From assembly GCF_032401055.1 (NCBI RefSeq), contig NZ_CP135530.1:1-64000 (forward strand): a stretch of 64,000 nucleotides of DNA, written 5' to 3'. Below the pieces are notes generated by a model that saw only the letters and a list, made by a program, of their open reading frames with translations, searched no databases and was not told where the DNA came from. This document shows, in pieces, positions 1-8,157 of the stretch; position 1 is the stretch's first letter, and every line of letters starts with the position of its first letter. The translations under genes were made by a program, and so were the position numbers. The DNA comes from Tardiphaga sp. 709 (GTDB lineage Bacteria > Pseudomonadota > Alphaproteobacteria > Rhizobiales > Xanthobacteraceae).

Positions 1-348
1 TTCTGCACGGCTGTCAATTTAGGCGGCGCGCCACGGACCCCGTCCCCGCAAAAACGGTCGCATGGCCCCCGCGGGCCACCGCGCCAGGCAGCACGGCTGC
101 GGTCTCCCGGCCAAATGGGGGAGCGGATGATCCCGTCCGCTGCCGGGTGGAAGGGCGCCGGAATGATCAGCGACTAGGTTTGCGGCCGCACGATCACTGT
201 CTGGGACGTGGTGATCAGGTGCTGGAAAGTCCGAACGTCGGATCGGGGCGCGGGCAGAGCGTCGATACTTTTCCCGTTCACCGGCCACTTCTAATCGTCT
301 ATCCTTCTCGTTATATTAGGCTACACGACGCAAGGTAGAGGCCGTCCC
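1..348. other. Left edge, no gene recognised
   Basis: No reading frame here resembles a known family. The longest frames are GC-rich open stretches with low-complexity Arg/Pro/Gly composition, typical of non-coding high-GC DNA. The last 60 bases, which are AT-richer, precede vapB and should hold its promoter; a TATATT near 312-317 could be a -10 element but no convincing -35 was seen. Confidence 0.4.
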
Positions 349-594
349 ATGGCTTTCCATATTAAAAATCCCGAGACGGACGCGTTAGCCCGGCGCGTTG
401 CGGCGCTTAAGAATATCGGTTTGACCGAGGCCGTGCATGCTGCCTTGGCTCACGAACTTGAGCGCGAACAGGGCGCGCCGAGCTTAGTCGATCTTGGGGT
501 ACAATTCTGTCGTGATCTGAGAGCCAAGGCTGATCCGCAGAACGGTAAGCCTGCGGATAAGGCGTTCCGCGACAGCCTATATGAAGACGCCTGA
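349..594 (+). CDS. vapB: VapB-type antitoxin (type II toxin-antitoxin)
   Basis: An 81-residue protein of the short Rv0623/PSK-type antitoxin family. The N-terminal part (MAFHIKNPETDALARRVAAL) fits the start of this family, which places a DNA-binding segment at the N-terminus and a toxin-wrapping tail at the C-terminus; the tail here is charged and ends RDSLYEDA. The stop codon overlaps the start of the downstream PIN-domain gene by one base (TGATG), the usual arrangement of antitoxin before toxin with translational coupling. By family analogy the antitoxin-toxin complex would repress its own promoter in the 60-bp AT-richer stretch upstream. Function is inferred from family and gene order; the partner is directly recognisable. 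Confidence 0.88.
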   Translation: MAFHIKNPETDALARRVAALKNIGLTEAVHAALAHELEREQGAPSLVDLGVQFCRDLRAKADPQNGKPADKAFRDSLYEDA

Positions 595-989
595 TGTTTA
601 TCGACGCGTCGGCGCTCACGGCGATGCTGACCGACGAAAATGAGGCGCGGGAGTTGCTCGCCCGGGTCCAGCGCGCGAAAACCCGACTGACTTCGCCTCT
701 CGCAGTATGGGAAACAGCGATCGCCGTCGCGCGCATTCTTAATCTTCCGATCGCCGATGCTGCTGAGGCTGTTGAAAGTTACTTGTCGCTTATGGAGATC
801 ACGGCGGTGCCTGTACCGCCTGAGGCGGCCCAGATTGCACTCAACGCTTTCGACCGTTTCGGCAAAGGTCGACACCCAGCTCGGCTGAATTTCGGGGACT
901 GCTTCGCTTACGCGTGTGCTCGTCATCTTGGCGAGCCTCTGATGTTTAAGGGTGGCGATTTTCCGCAGACCGATATTGAGGCAGCTTAG
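594..989 (+). CDS. vapC: VapC-type PIN-domain ribonuclease toxin
   Basis: A 131-residue single PIN domain. The acidic metal-binding residues of VapC nucleases are in place: Asp4 in MFIDASAL, Glu40 in AVWETAIA, Asp102 in LNFGDCFAYA and Asp122 in the terminal GGDF. Length and motif spacing are those of active VapC RNases, which cleave tRNA or rRNA when the antitoxin is degraded. It directly overlaps the antitoxin gene. No frameshift or missing catalytic residue is visible, so the toxin looks functional. The pair lies beside a tyrosine recombinase and may act as an addiction module for that mobile segment; that role is inference. Confidence 0.93.
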   Translation: MFIDASALTAMLTDENEARELLARVQRAKTRLTSPLAVWETAIAVARILNLPIADAAEAVESYLSLMEITAVPVPPEAAQIALNAFDRFGKGRHPARLNFGDCFAYACARHLGEPLMFKGGDFPQTDIEAA

Positions 990-1054
990 TTTCCGATCGT
1001 CTGGTTCGTCCGGCAACGCTGCAAGTGATCCTCGCAAGCCCACGCCAAACAACG

Positions 1055-2194
1055 CTACAGCCCTGCCGCTTTGGTCAGATTGACCCGGAAGCGATCTCGG
1101 CGCCGCTGGTACTTCCGGGTCTGTTCGGCGCTGGCGTGGCCGAGCTGCTTCTGGACATAGCGCTCATCGACCTCGGCGGAGGTGGCGAGGCCGGCCCGCA
1201 GCGAATGACCCGCGAACTTGCCATGCCGGTCGCCTTCGCTGAGATCGGCGCGAACGCCGGCGGCGAGCGCGGCTCGTTTGACCAGCCGGGCGACCTCCTG
1301 GTCGTGCAGCCGATCCGGCCCGACCTCCCTTCCCTGCCCGGTGACCCGGCGGAACAGCGGCCCGTGGCCGATGCGGGCGAGATTCAGCCAGGTCTGCAGC
1401 GCCGTGACCGGGCAGGTGACATCCGACGAGCCGCGGCCGATCTCGATCTCGCGCCAGCCGGTCTTGCCGCGCAGAGTGACGAGCATGCCCTTGTCGAGAA
1501 TCTCGATCCAGCCGCGGCCATCCTCGGTGTCGTCCCGGTGCAGGTCGAGGCCGACGATCTCCGAGCGCCGCAGCCCGCCGGCAAAACCGAGCAGCAGCAT
1601 GGCACGGTCGCGCAGCCCCCGCAGGCTGCCGCGATCCAGCGTCTCCAGCATGGCGATGACGTCCTCGGGCAGCACGGCGTCTTTCTGCCGGGGCGGGGCG
1701 CCATGGGTGTTGCGGATCCCGGCCATCACGGTAGCGATGTGACGGTCGGCCCGGTCCAGCGCCGTGCCACGCTGCGCGAAGTGCCAGCTCAGCGCCGACA
1801 GTCGGCGCTCGATGGTGGAGACGGAATTCGGCAGGCCATCGGCGGCCGCCGCGCCGGAGGCGCAGGCGGTGACGTAAAGCCCGACGGTTTGCGGGGAGGG
1901 CGGCTGCACCTCGAGATGATGGCGCCGGCACCAGGCGGCAAAGTGCTTCCAGTCGGCGGCATAGGCGCGGCGGGTATTGGCGGAGCTCGCGGCATCGACA
2001 TAGTCGCGGGCGCGGTCGGCCAGCCTGGCGAGCTGCGGCAGCATCCGGGGATCTCTGGCCGGGGCGGGCAGGGCGATAAGGCCGTCGCCCGCCGGGTCTG
2101 CGACCGCACGATCGCCGGCGGCAGCCGCGCCGTCCGGCAGAGCGGCACCGTCTGGAGCCTCGGATTCAGCGCTGAAGGGGGCGGCAAGACTCAT
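1055..2194 (-). CDS. Tyrosine-type site-specific recombinase/integrase
   Basis: A 379-residue phage-integrase-family protein. An N-terminal SAM-like core-binding domain spans about residues 55-165 (TRRAYAADWKHFAAWC). The catalytic domain follows with Arg209 in GGLRRSE, a Lys in the beta-hairpin around 237-244, His330-x-x-Arg333 (HSLRAGLATSA), His353 (LGHAS) and the nucleophile Tyr362 (RKYQRR). All catalytic residues are present. The first 50 residues are Ala/Pro-rich and may be partly non-coding; Met51 is another possible start. It lacks an obvious arm-binding domain, so it resembles XerC/D-like plasmid and island recombinases more than lambda Int. It is divergent from the DUF1403/ScpB-like pair, with an inverted repeat in between. 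Confidence 0.93.
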   Translation of the reverse strand: MSLAAPFSAESEAPDGAALPDGAAAAGDRAVADPAGDGLIALPAPARDPRMLPQLARLADRARDYVDAASSANTRRAYAADWKHFAAWCRRHHLEVQPPSPQTVGLYVTACASGAAAADGLPNSVSTIERRLSALSWHFAQRGTALDRADRHIATVMAGIRNTHGAPPRQKDAVLPEDVIAMLETLDRGSLRGLRDRAMLLLGFAGGLRRSEIVGLDLHRDDTEDGRGWIEILDKGMLVTLRGKTGWREIEIGRGSSDVTCPVTALQTWLNLARIGHGPLFRRVTGQGREVGPDRLHDQEVARLVKRAALAAGVRADLSEGDRHGKFAGHSLRAGLATSAEVDERYVQKQLGHASAEQTRKYQRRRDRFRVNLTKAAGL

Positions 2195-2209
2195 CGTGGC
2201 GAGTATTCG

Positions 2210-2246
2210 AAAAACGAACGATAAGGCAACATTATCACTCGTTTTT
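2210..2246. repeat. 15-bp inverted repeat with 7-bp spacer between integrase and DUF1403 gene
   Basis: The left arm is AAAAACGAACGATAA (2210-2224) and the right arm TTATCACTCGTTTTT (2232-2246); 13 of 15 positions pair. The spacer is 7 bp (2225-2231). This is the geometry of a tyrosine-recombinase core site (two arms around a 6-8 bp crossover), and it lies 16 bp from the start of a tyrosine recombinase. It could equally be an operator for the two divergent genes. The structure is read directly; the role is inferred. Confidence 0.6.
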
Positions 2247-2316
2247 ATTAACCATAACCTGGGGCGGTTTCAGCGGATTTATTGGCGCAAAGCGCCGCGC
2301 GCGCCTACGCTGAAGC

Positions 2317-3258
2317 ATGCCATCCCGCACGCGAACGATTCCCGCACCACCCCGCCGCTTCCCGCCGATGCCGGGCTGGGCGCGGCTGCGCGATGTTGGA
2401 GGCGGTGCTGACGATGCGCCATTTGTGGCCGGCGCAGCGCTGGCGGCGCTGCATCCGATCGCGCGCGACGAGCATCTGCTCGGCGCGTTATGGCGCCAGC
2501 GCCTCGCGCTCACATGCGCAGCCAGGCTGGCCGGGCAGGGCGGTCGCAGCGAAGACGAAGCGATGCTGCGGGATCACTGGTATCTGCGCCAGAGCAGCGA
2601 CGATCCGGGCCCCGCCGGCCGCCTGCTCGGCGCCTGGCGCCGGCTCGGGACAAGCAAGGCGCTCACGCTGAAGGACACTTGGCCGACACTGCTGCCGGCG
2701 CTGCTGGCTTGCCGCGACGACGAAGCGCTGCAGGAGGCGATCGCATGCGCCCTGGCGCAGTGCATCGGCGGCGGCAATCCGGTGCAGGCCGCCGCGGCAA
2801 CGGCGGCGATGAGCCTGCGGCTGCGACCGGACTGCTGGCCGCTGGCGCTGTGGCTGGCCGATGCCGTGCTCGCCCATCACCTCAGCTGGCCGGCGCCGGT
2901 GCCGTTGCTGGCGGCCCATCTCACCGGCAATGGTCTGCGCCGGGCTGCAACGAACTGCGATGAGCAAGGCTGGATCCAGACCTGCAGCCTGGCTTATGCG
3001 CGCGCCGCCGCGGCCGCCTGGGATCGCTATGCCGAGCTCGGACACCGCGCCGATCGTTTGCTTGCCGCGGCGCCAAAGCTGCGCGGCCGGGATGCCGACA
3101 CCATGGTGGCGACCTTGCTCAGCGAGGATGCGCAACCGGCGCGGGGAGGGCAGACCGCCAGCGATCGCTCCAGCCGCCGGCTGTTCGAACGTCTGGTGTC
3201 GCTCGGCGTCGTCCGCGAACTGACCGGCCGCCCAACATTCAGACTGTACGGGTTGTAG
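2317..3258 (+). CDS. DUF1403 family protein
   Basis: A 313-residue, Ala/Leu-rich, mostly helical soluble protein recognised as DUF1403 by its characteristic run of segments (AALAALHPIARDEHLLGALW near the N-terminus, RAAAAAWDRYAELGHRAD in the C-terminal third, and a final winged-helix-like stretch ending FRLYGL). The family has no established biochemical role. In Rhizobiales it often sits on plasmids and islands beside an integrase and a ScpB-like gene, as here: the stop codon is one base before the start of the ScpB-like gene (TAG-g-ATG), so the two are almost certainly co-translated. It may take the place of the ScpA kleisin or act in element maintenance; that is a hypothesis. Confidence 0.8.
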   Translation: MPSRTRTIPAPPRRFPPMPGWARLRDVGGGADDAPFVAGAALAALHPIARDEHLLGALWRQRLALTCAARLAGQGGRSEDEAMLRDHWYLRQSSDDPGPAGRLLGAWRRLGTSKALTLKDTWPTLLPALLACRDDEALQEAIACALAQCIGGGNPVQAAAATAAMSLRLRPDCWPLALWLADAVLAHHLSWPAPVPLLAAHLTGNGLRRAATNCDEQGWIQTCSLAYARAAAAAWDRYAELGHRADRLLAAAPKLRGRDADTMVATLLSEDAQPARGGQTASDRSSRRLFERLVSLGVVRELTGRPTFRLYGL

Positions 3259-3259
3259 G

Positions 3260-3910
3260 ATGGGACGCCGACCAAAAGCCAACGTCACGTTGGACACCAC
3301 GCTGACGGATCTGCCGAGCGCGCTGCGCTGGCGCGAATGGATGGGCCGGGTCGAGGCGGTGATCTTTGCATCAAGCGAGCCGGTCACCCGCGCCATGCTG
3401 GCGAAGGTCGTCGGCCCCGACTGCAATCTCGATCTGATCATCGACGACATCCAGGCCGAACTGCGCGGCCGCCCCTATGAGCTGGTCGCCGTCGCCGGCG
3501 GCTGGCAGCACCGCACCCGCAGACAGTTCGCCGATGCGATCCGCACCGCGACCGGGGCGGGGGAGGCGGGCAGCACGCTGTCAGCGAGCGAGATGCAGGT
3601 GCTGCTGTGCGTGGGATATTTCCAGCCGATCACCCGCGGCGAGCTCGGGAAGTTTTTCGGCAAGGAGATCAGCCGCGATGTCATCGGGCATCTGCGCAGG
3701 CTGGACCTGATCGGATCCGGCCCAAGGGCGCCGCAGCCCGGCGCGCCCTACACCTATGTGACCACCAAGGCATTCCTGGCGCAGTTCGGGTTCGACACGT
3801 TGCGCGACCTGCCGGACATCGAGGCGCTCGAGGATGCCGGACTGCTCAGCAAGGAAAGGATGTTCGCCGGCGACTTCTTGCCCAAGGGCGACGCGGCCGA
3901 CGACGAGTGA
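3260..3910 (+). CDS. ScpB-like segregation/condensation protein
   Basis: A 216-residue protein with two winged-helix domains matching the SMC-Scp subunit ScpB: an N-terminal VEAVIFASSEPVT stretch (about residues 32-44) and the typical C-terminal YTYVTTKAFLAQFGF and LRDLPDIEALED (about 155-195). Housekeeping ScpB lies beside scpA and binds the ScpA kleisin; here no scpA is nearby and the partner gene is DUF1403. The N-terminal 25 residues are longer than in housekeeping ScpB. It is therefore best read as an accessory ScpB paralogue carried by a mobile element with its recombinase, perhaps for element segregation or integration control. Family assignment is firm, function is inferred. Confidence 0.85.
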   Translation: MGRRPKANVTLDTTLTDLPSALRWREWMGRVEAVIFASSEPVTRAMLAKVVGPDCNLDLIIDDIQAELRGRPYELVAVAGGWQHRTRRQFADAIRTATGAGEAGSTLSASEMQVLLCVGYFQPITRGELGKFFGKEISRDVIGHLRRLDLIGSGPRAPQPGAPYTYVTTKAFLAQFGFDTLRDLPDIEALEDAGLLSKERMFAGDFLPKGDAADDE

Positions 3911-4181
3911 CGCATCTAGCCAATCCCTCCGGCCGAATGACGTGGGCGCATCGTGCGTTAGCATCGGACTCTGGAAAGCGGACGACAGCCTTCAGCGCCG
4001 GAGTGCGACGCCGAAAGCCCAACCCCCCGATAATCTCAGTCGGTATCATACACAGAGAAGCGCGATCGAGACACGCGTCAGGTCGGTGGGTTCGGAAAGA
4101 CAGCCGGCACGGGGGCTGGCTGCGCGAGAGGGATCTCGGGATCGCGAACTTCACGATCACGCACCTCGCGACCGACCGTCC

Positions 4182-6878
4182 TCATAGGCGCGCCGCGCGC
4201 AGCCGCAGCGCGTTACCCACGACCGTCACGGACGACAACGCCATAGCCGCCGCCGCGATGATCGGAGAGAGCAATATTCCGAACGTAGGGTAGAGGACGC
4301 CCGCCGCGATCGGAATCCCGGCCGCATTGTAGATGAATGCGAAGAAGAGGTTCTGCCGGATATTACTCATCGTCGCTTGAGATAGACGACGGGCTCGAAC
4401 AATGCCGCCGAGATCTCCCTTGAGCAGAGTCACACCGGCGCTTTCCATAGCCACATCGGTGCCGGTCCCCATCGCGATTCCCACGTCGGCTGCGGCCAGG
4501 GCCGGCGCGTCGTTGACACCATCTCCAGCCATTGCGACAACCCGTCCCGCCTTCTGTAGCTTCGTGACCACTGCGCTCTTCTGGTCCGGCAGGACTTCCG
4601 CCTCGACCTCGGAGATGCCGAGACGCTTCGCGACCGCGTTTGCCGTGGTTCGGTTGTCGCCGGTCAGCATGATGACCTTGATGCCTTCGGCCGCCAGCGC
4701 TTTCAAAGCGTCGGGGGTCGTGGCTTTCACCGGGTCCGCAATGGCGACGATGCCGGCGAGTGCGCCATCGACGGCGATGTTTACGACCGTCGCACCGTCT
4801 CCGCGCAGGATCTCCGCCTGTGCTTCGAGCGCCCCGGTCTCAACCTCAGACGCGCTCATGAACCGCGCGTTGCCGAGCAGAACGAGCTTGCCGTCGATCC
4901 TGCCCGTGACGCCCTTTCCGGTGGGAGAGTCGAAGTCGGTGACGGCCGCGAGATCGACATTTCGTTCCTTCGCCGCGCGGACGATCGCGTCGGCGAGCGG
5001 ATGCTCGCTCGAACGCTCGACGCTGGCGGCGAGCCGGAGAATCTCGGCTTCGTCGAAACCCGGCGCCGGAACAATCGAAACGACTTTGGGCTTGCCCTCT
5101 GTCAACGTTCCGGTCTTGTCGACGACCAGCGTATCCACCCTTTCCATGCGCTCCAGAGCCTCAGCGTTCTTGATCAGCACACCCTCCTGGGCGCCGCGAC
5201 CGACGCCGACCATGATTGACATCGGCGTCGCAAGACCCAGCGCGCAGGGGCAGGCTATTATCAGTACGCTCACCGCCGCGACGAGACCGAATGCAAGACG
5301 GGGTTCGGGGCCGAACCACGCCCAGGCCGCGAAGGCGGCGATAGACACTGCGATGACGGCCGGCACGAACCATCCGGCGACCTGATCGGCGAGCCGCTGG
5401 ATCGGGGCGCGGGATCGTTGCGCCAGGGCGACCATCTGCACGATTTGGGAGAGCAGGGTGTCGCTACCGACCTTTTCGGCCCGCATCACGAAACCGCCCG
5501 ATTGATTGAGTGTGCCGGCGATCACCTTGGCTCCGGCTTCCTTCGTGACCGGCATGGACTCGCCCGTCACCAGGGACTCGTCGATCGAGGAGCGACCCTC
5601 GACGAGGATCCCGTCCACCGGCACCTTCTCGCCGGGACGGACCCGGAGCCTGTCACCGACGTTCAGGCTGTCAAGCGCGACCTCATGGTCCTCACCGCCA
5701 GCGTCGATCAACCTCGCGGTTTTCGGCGCTAGATCGAGCAAGGCCTTGATGGCTCCGGACGTCGCCTCGCGGGCGCGCAGTTCGAGAACTTGTCCAAGAA
5801 GGACGAGGACCGTGATCACGGCGGCCGCTTCGAAATATACCGCGACCGCGCCGCCGTGGCCGCGGAAGGCCGGAGGGAAGGCGCCTGGAGCAACGGTGCC
5901 CACCAAGCTGTAGACATAGGCAACGCCCGTTCCCATCGCTACCAGGGTGAACATGTTCAGGTTCCGCGTCACCAGCGATTGCCAGCCTCGGACGAAGAAG
6001 GGCCAGCCCGCCCAAAGGACGACGGGGGTTGCGAAGACGAACTGAATCCAGTTCGAAAGGGTCGGATCGACGAGACCGTGGCCGACAAGGTGGCCGCCCA
6101 TCTCAAGGACAATAGCGGGCGTTGCGAGCGCGAGGCCGATCCAGAAGCGCCGCGTCATGTCCGCCAGTTCGGGATTCGGCCTGTCGTCGAAGCTGAATAG
6201 TTCGGGCTCAAGGGCCATTCCGCAGATTGGGCAACTTCCAGGCCCGACCTGACGGATCTGAGGGTGCATAGGGCAGGTGTAAATCGTTCCGTCCGCCATT
6301 GGGGCCTGCTTCGCAACGGTGTGTGAATTGTTAAGGTATCGCTGCGGATCGGCGGCGAATTTGGTCTGGCAGCCCGCTGAGCAGAAGTAATGGGTCTCGC
6401 CATCCTGCTGAAGCTTGTATTCGCTGGTCTCTGGATCAACGGTCATGCCGCAAACGGGATCGACCATCTTGCCGGTGCCGACGGACATTTTGTGATCGTG
6501 TGCCTGGCGGCCGTGAGCATCGTGCGCGGAAGCACCGCCGCAACATCCGCCGCCGGTTGTCTGAGCGTCCGATGAGTAACTCTCGGGAGAAGCGGCAAAT
6601 TTCGTGCGGCAGCCCGCGGAACAGAAGTGATAGGTCTCACCGATATATTCGAACCGGTGCTTGCTCGCCGTCGTACCGACAGTCATGCCGCAAACGGGGT
6701 CAATCGCCGTGTCTCTCTTTGCAGGGGCCTCGTCGCGTTCTTGCTTGCTGTCGGATGCTTTGCCAGCCGTTGAGCCTCCGCAGCAACTCGTTGCCGCAAT
6801 GCTCGTTTCAGGCGCCACTGGCGCCTTCGGAGAGCACCCGCAGCCGCCGCTCGAATTTGCTATCTGCGTCCCGGTCAT
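4182..6878 (-). CDS. copA: Heavy-metal P1B-type ATPase, Cu(I) exporter type, with two YHS domains
   Basis: An 898-residue P-type ATPase that would pump copper(I) from the cytoplasm. The N-terminus has no HMA domain; it carries CC/CGC motifs (residues 13-33 and 112-113), two YHS-type metal-binding domains (about 60-101 and 140-181, each DPVCGMTV...FCSAGC) and a CPMHP/CPICGM heavy-metal-binding domain (about 199-226). The core follows with TGE (438-440), the CPC ion motif in TM6 (543-545), DKTGT with the phosphorylated Asp587, SEHP (624-627) and [10 protein letters not shown]. Eight membrane helices are expected. It is transcribed divergently from a CsoR-type sensor with a palindrome between them, so Cu(I)-controlled derepression is likely. 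CPC together with the CsoR neighbour favours copper over zinc or cobalt. Confidence 0.93.
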   Translation of the reverse strand: MTGTQIANSSGGCGCSPKAPVAPETSIAATSCCGGSTAGKASDSKQERDEAPAKRDTAIDPVCGMTVGTTASKHRFEYIGETYHFCSAGCRTKFAASPESYSSDAQTTGGGCCGGASAHDAHGRQAHDHKMSVGTGKMVDPVCGMTVDPETSEYKLQQDGETHYFCSAGCQTKFAADPQRYLNNSHTVAKQAPMADGTIYTCPMHPQIRQVGPGSCPICGMALEPELFSFDDRPNPELADMTRRFWIGLALATPAIVLEMGGHLVGHGLVDPTLSNWIQFVFATPVVLWAGWPFFVRGWQSLVTRNLNMFTLVAMGTGVAYVYSLVGTVAPGAFPPAFRGHGGAVAVYFEAAAVITVLVLLGQVLELRAREATSGAIKALLDLAPKTARLIDAGGEDHEVALDSLNVGDRLRVRPGEKVPVDGILVEGRSSIDESLVTGESMPVTKEAGAKVIAGTLNQSGGFVMRAEKVGSDTLLSQIVQMVALAQRSRAPIQRLADQVAGWFVPAVIAVSIAAFAAWAWFGPEPRLAFGLVAAVSVLIIACPCALGLATPMSIMVGVGRGAQEGVLIKNAEALERMERVDTLVVDKTGTLTEGKPKVVSIVPAPGFDEAEILRLAASVERSSEHPLADAIVRAAKERNVDLAAVTDFDSPTGKGVTGRIDGKLVLLGNARFMSASEVETGALEAQAEILRGDGATVVNIAVDGALAGIVAIADPVKATTPDALKALAAEGIKVIMLTGDNRTTANAVAKRLGISEVEAEVLPDQKSAVVTKLQKAGRVVAMAGDGVNDAPALAAADVGIAMGTGTDVAMESAGVTLLKGDLGGIVRARRLSQATMSNIRQNLFFAFIYNAAGIPIAAGVLYPTFGILLSPIIAAAAMALSSVTVVGNALRLRAARL

Positions 6879-6905
6879 CTATCTCTCCCTCACGACTTGA
6901 AACCC

Positions 6906-6922
6906 ATACCTTGTAGGGGTAT
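6906..6922. promoter_or_regulatory. CsoR-type operator candidate
   Basis: The 17-bp sequence ATACCTTGTAGGGGTAT is an imperfect palindrome with ATACC at one end and GGGGTAT at the other, like GC-centred operators of CsoR/RcnR-family repressors. It fills the gap between copA and the sensor gene and abuts the sensor's first ATG at 6923. On the minus strand TTGATG followed after 18 bp by CATATA could form the copA promoter, with the -10 inside the operator. Sequence is seen; binding is inferred. Confidence 0.6.
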
Positions 6923-7207
6923 ATGGACTTCATGCAGGACGACATCAAGGTATCCGTGAAAAAACGCCTCGGCCGGATCGAGGGCCAGGTCCGTGGGCTG
7001 TCGAAGATGGTCGAAGAGGATCGCTATTGCATCGACGTCGTGACGCAGATCTCGGCGGTCCGAGCCGCGCTTCGGCGCGTGGAGGAAGAGGTACTTAAAG
7101 ACCATGTCTCGCATTGCGTGGAGCACGCCATCGCGAGTGGCGACAAGGCCGATCAGCGCCAGAAGATCGCCGAACTCATGGCCGTCGTCGGAAGGGCCGA
7201 ACGATGA
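6923..7207 (+). CDS. csoR: CsoR/FrmR-family metal-sensing transcriptional repressor
   Basis: A 94-residue all-helical DUF156 protein (VKKRLGRIEGQVRGLSKM is the family signature). The Cu(I)-site residues of CsoR are present: Cys in DRYCIDVV, and His and Cys spaced i/i+4 in KDHVSHCVEHA. That Cys-His-Cys set matches copper sensors rather than FrmR or RcnR. It should repress the divergent P-type ATPase and itself until Cu(I) binds. Either ATG 6923 or ATG 6932 may be used; because the operator-like palindrome touches 6923, the mRNA leader would be very short or absent. The downstream copper-periplasmic genes start 87 bp later on the same strand. Confidence 0.93.
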   Translation: MDFMQDDIKVSVKKRLGRIEGQVRGLSKMVEEDRYCIDVVTQISAVRAALRRVEEEVLKDHVSHCVEHAIASGDKADQRQKIAELMAVVGRAER

Positions 7208-7294
7208 CCGGCGTGGATTCCGCCTTGGCCATCCGGAATTTCGCGGTTAGGCTCCGCGGATCGACTCGAACCGTCGAAGGCATCTGATACCTTT

Positions 7295-7792
7295 ATGCTG
7301 ATCAGGCTCATCAGGAAACGGCGTTTGAAGGCAGGGTGGCTCGTCGCCCTTGTCTATATGCTGTGCGTCCTAGCGCCGACACTGTCCTACGCCCTGCCGG
7401 GCGAACACTCCGTCGCGCACTGCATGACCACGGAAGGCATGTCCGGCTCCGTGCACATGCACGATGAAGCGGCGCAGCCGATGCACGCCCATCTTGACGG
7501 AGGCGCGGACGATCGTGCGGCCGCGAAGTCCATGGCGGTTTCCGACGCTGACGATATGACGTCGATGTCCGACGACATGGACGGGGACGGCGTGCCGACC
7601 AAGAAGGGGGCGCACACCACGAGCGGGCAGTGCTGCGCCCTGATGTGCGTCTCCGCAATGCCGGCGTCCGCATTCGAAGTTTGGGCGCCTTCCGCGCCGA
7701 CGGTGGTCCACATCACGACCACCTATCGTGCCACGGCGGACAACGCGCCCGCCCTGCATTACCGCCCCCCATCTCCTGATCTGACTCGCTAG
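7295..7792 (+). CDS. Exported Met/His-rich protein of copper cluster, unknown function
   Basis: A 165-residue protein with a basic N-terminus (MLIRLIRKRRLKAG) followed by a hydrophobic segment (about 15-37) that reads as a signal peptide or anchor. The mature part is rich in His, Met and Asp (HCMTTEGMSGSVHMHDEA, SMSDDMDGDG) and has a CCALMC motif near residue 113. This composition suits a periplasmic metal-binding or metal-buffering protein and similar small proteins (DUF2946-like) occur in copper loci. No catalytic motif is visible. It begins the plus-strand run that contains the TolC-like factor and multicopper oxidase, so it is likely part of that operon. Function is inferred only from composition and context. 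Confidence 0.6.
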   Translation: MLIRLIRKRRLKAGWLVALVYMLCVLAPTLSYALPGEHSVAHCMTTEGMSGSVHMHDEAAQPMHAHLDGGADDRAAAKSMAVSDADDMTSMSDDMDGDGVPTKKGAHTTSGQCCALMCVSAMPASAFEVWAPSAPTVVHITTTYRATADNAPALHYRPPSPDLTR

Positions 7793-7855
7793 ACGCGGTG
7801 CTGCGCCCCGAAGGGAAGCGTGCACCTGTGGCCCGTTGTCATTTCAGGAAAAAAC

Positions 7856-8149
7856 ATGTTTGCGCAGTTTGGTGCGAAGCTCACCGTCGTTCGTTCGGTG
7901 GCGGTGGGACTATTCGACAGACGACCGGTGGTGTTTGCCGCCTTATCCGCCGGCGTCCTTACTCTAGGGGGCTGCCTGCCGACGACGGCGCCTCTGGCTG
8001 GCGCCGATCCGGCCGATCCATCGGCGAGGGTGGCGGGCGTCGGCTACCGCTCGACCGTGGCTCCCTACACAAGTCTCCGCCCGGTCTCTCCGTCCTCATG
8101 GAGGGAGCAGAACGACCGTGCCGCTCCCGCTCCTAAATCGGATCGGTAA
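7856..8149 (+). CDS. Small lipoprotein
   Basis: A 97-residue protein with a lipobox LTLGGC (Cys40), predicting processing by signal peptidase II and lipid anchoring. The N-region before the hydrophobic stretch is long (about 22 residues). The mature part is about 57 residues, Pro/Ser/Ala-rich, with no recognised domain. ATG 7856 was chosen because the lipobox lies at a plausible distance; a GTG at 7820 would add 12 residues. It ends 8 bp before the TolC-like gene, so the two are probably co-transcribed. It may assist the outer-membrane factor, but this is inference. Confidence 0.6.
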   Translation: MFAQFGAKLTVVRSVAVGLFDRRPVVFAALSAGVLTLGGCLPTTAPLAGADPADPSARVAGVGYRSTVAPYTSLRPVSPSSWREQNDRAAPAPKSDR

Positions 8150-8157
8150 GAGCGGAC

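Noticed and set aside
1025-2224. Long plus-strand frame (399 codons) opposite the integrase
   Set aside because: It is the high-GC shadow of the minus-strand recombinase, which has all catalytic residues; the plus-strand translation is low-complexity and matches no family.
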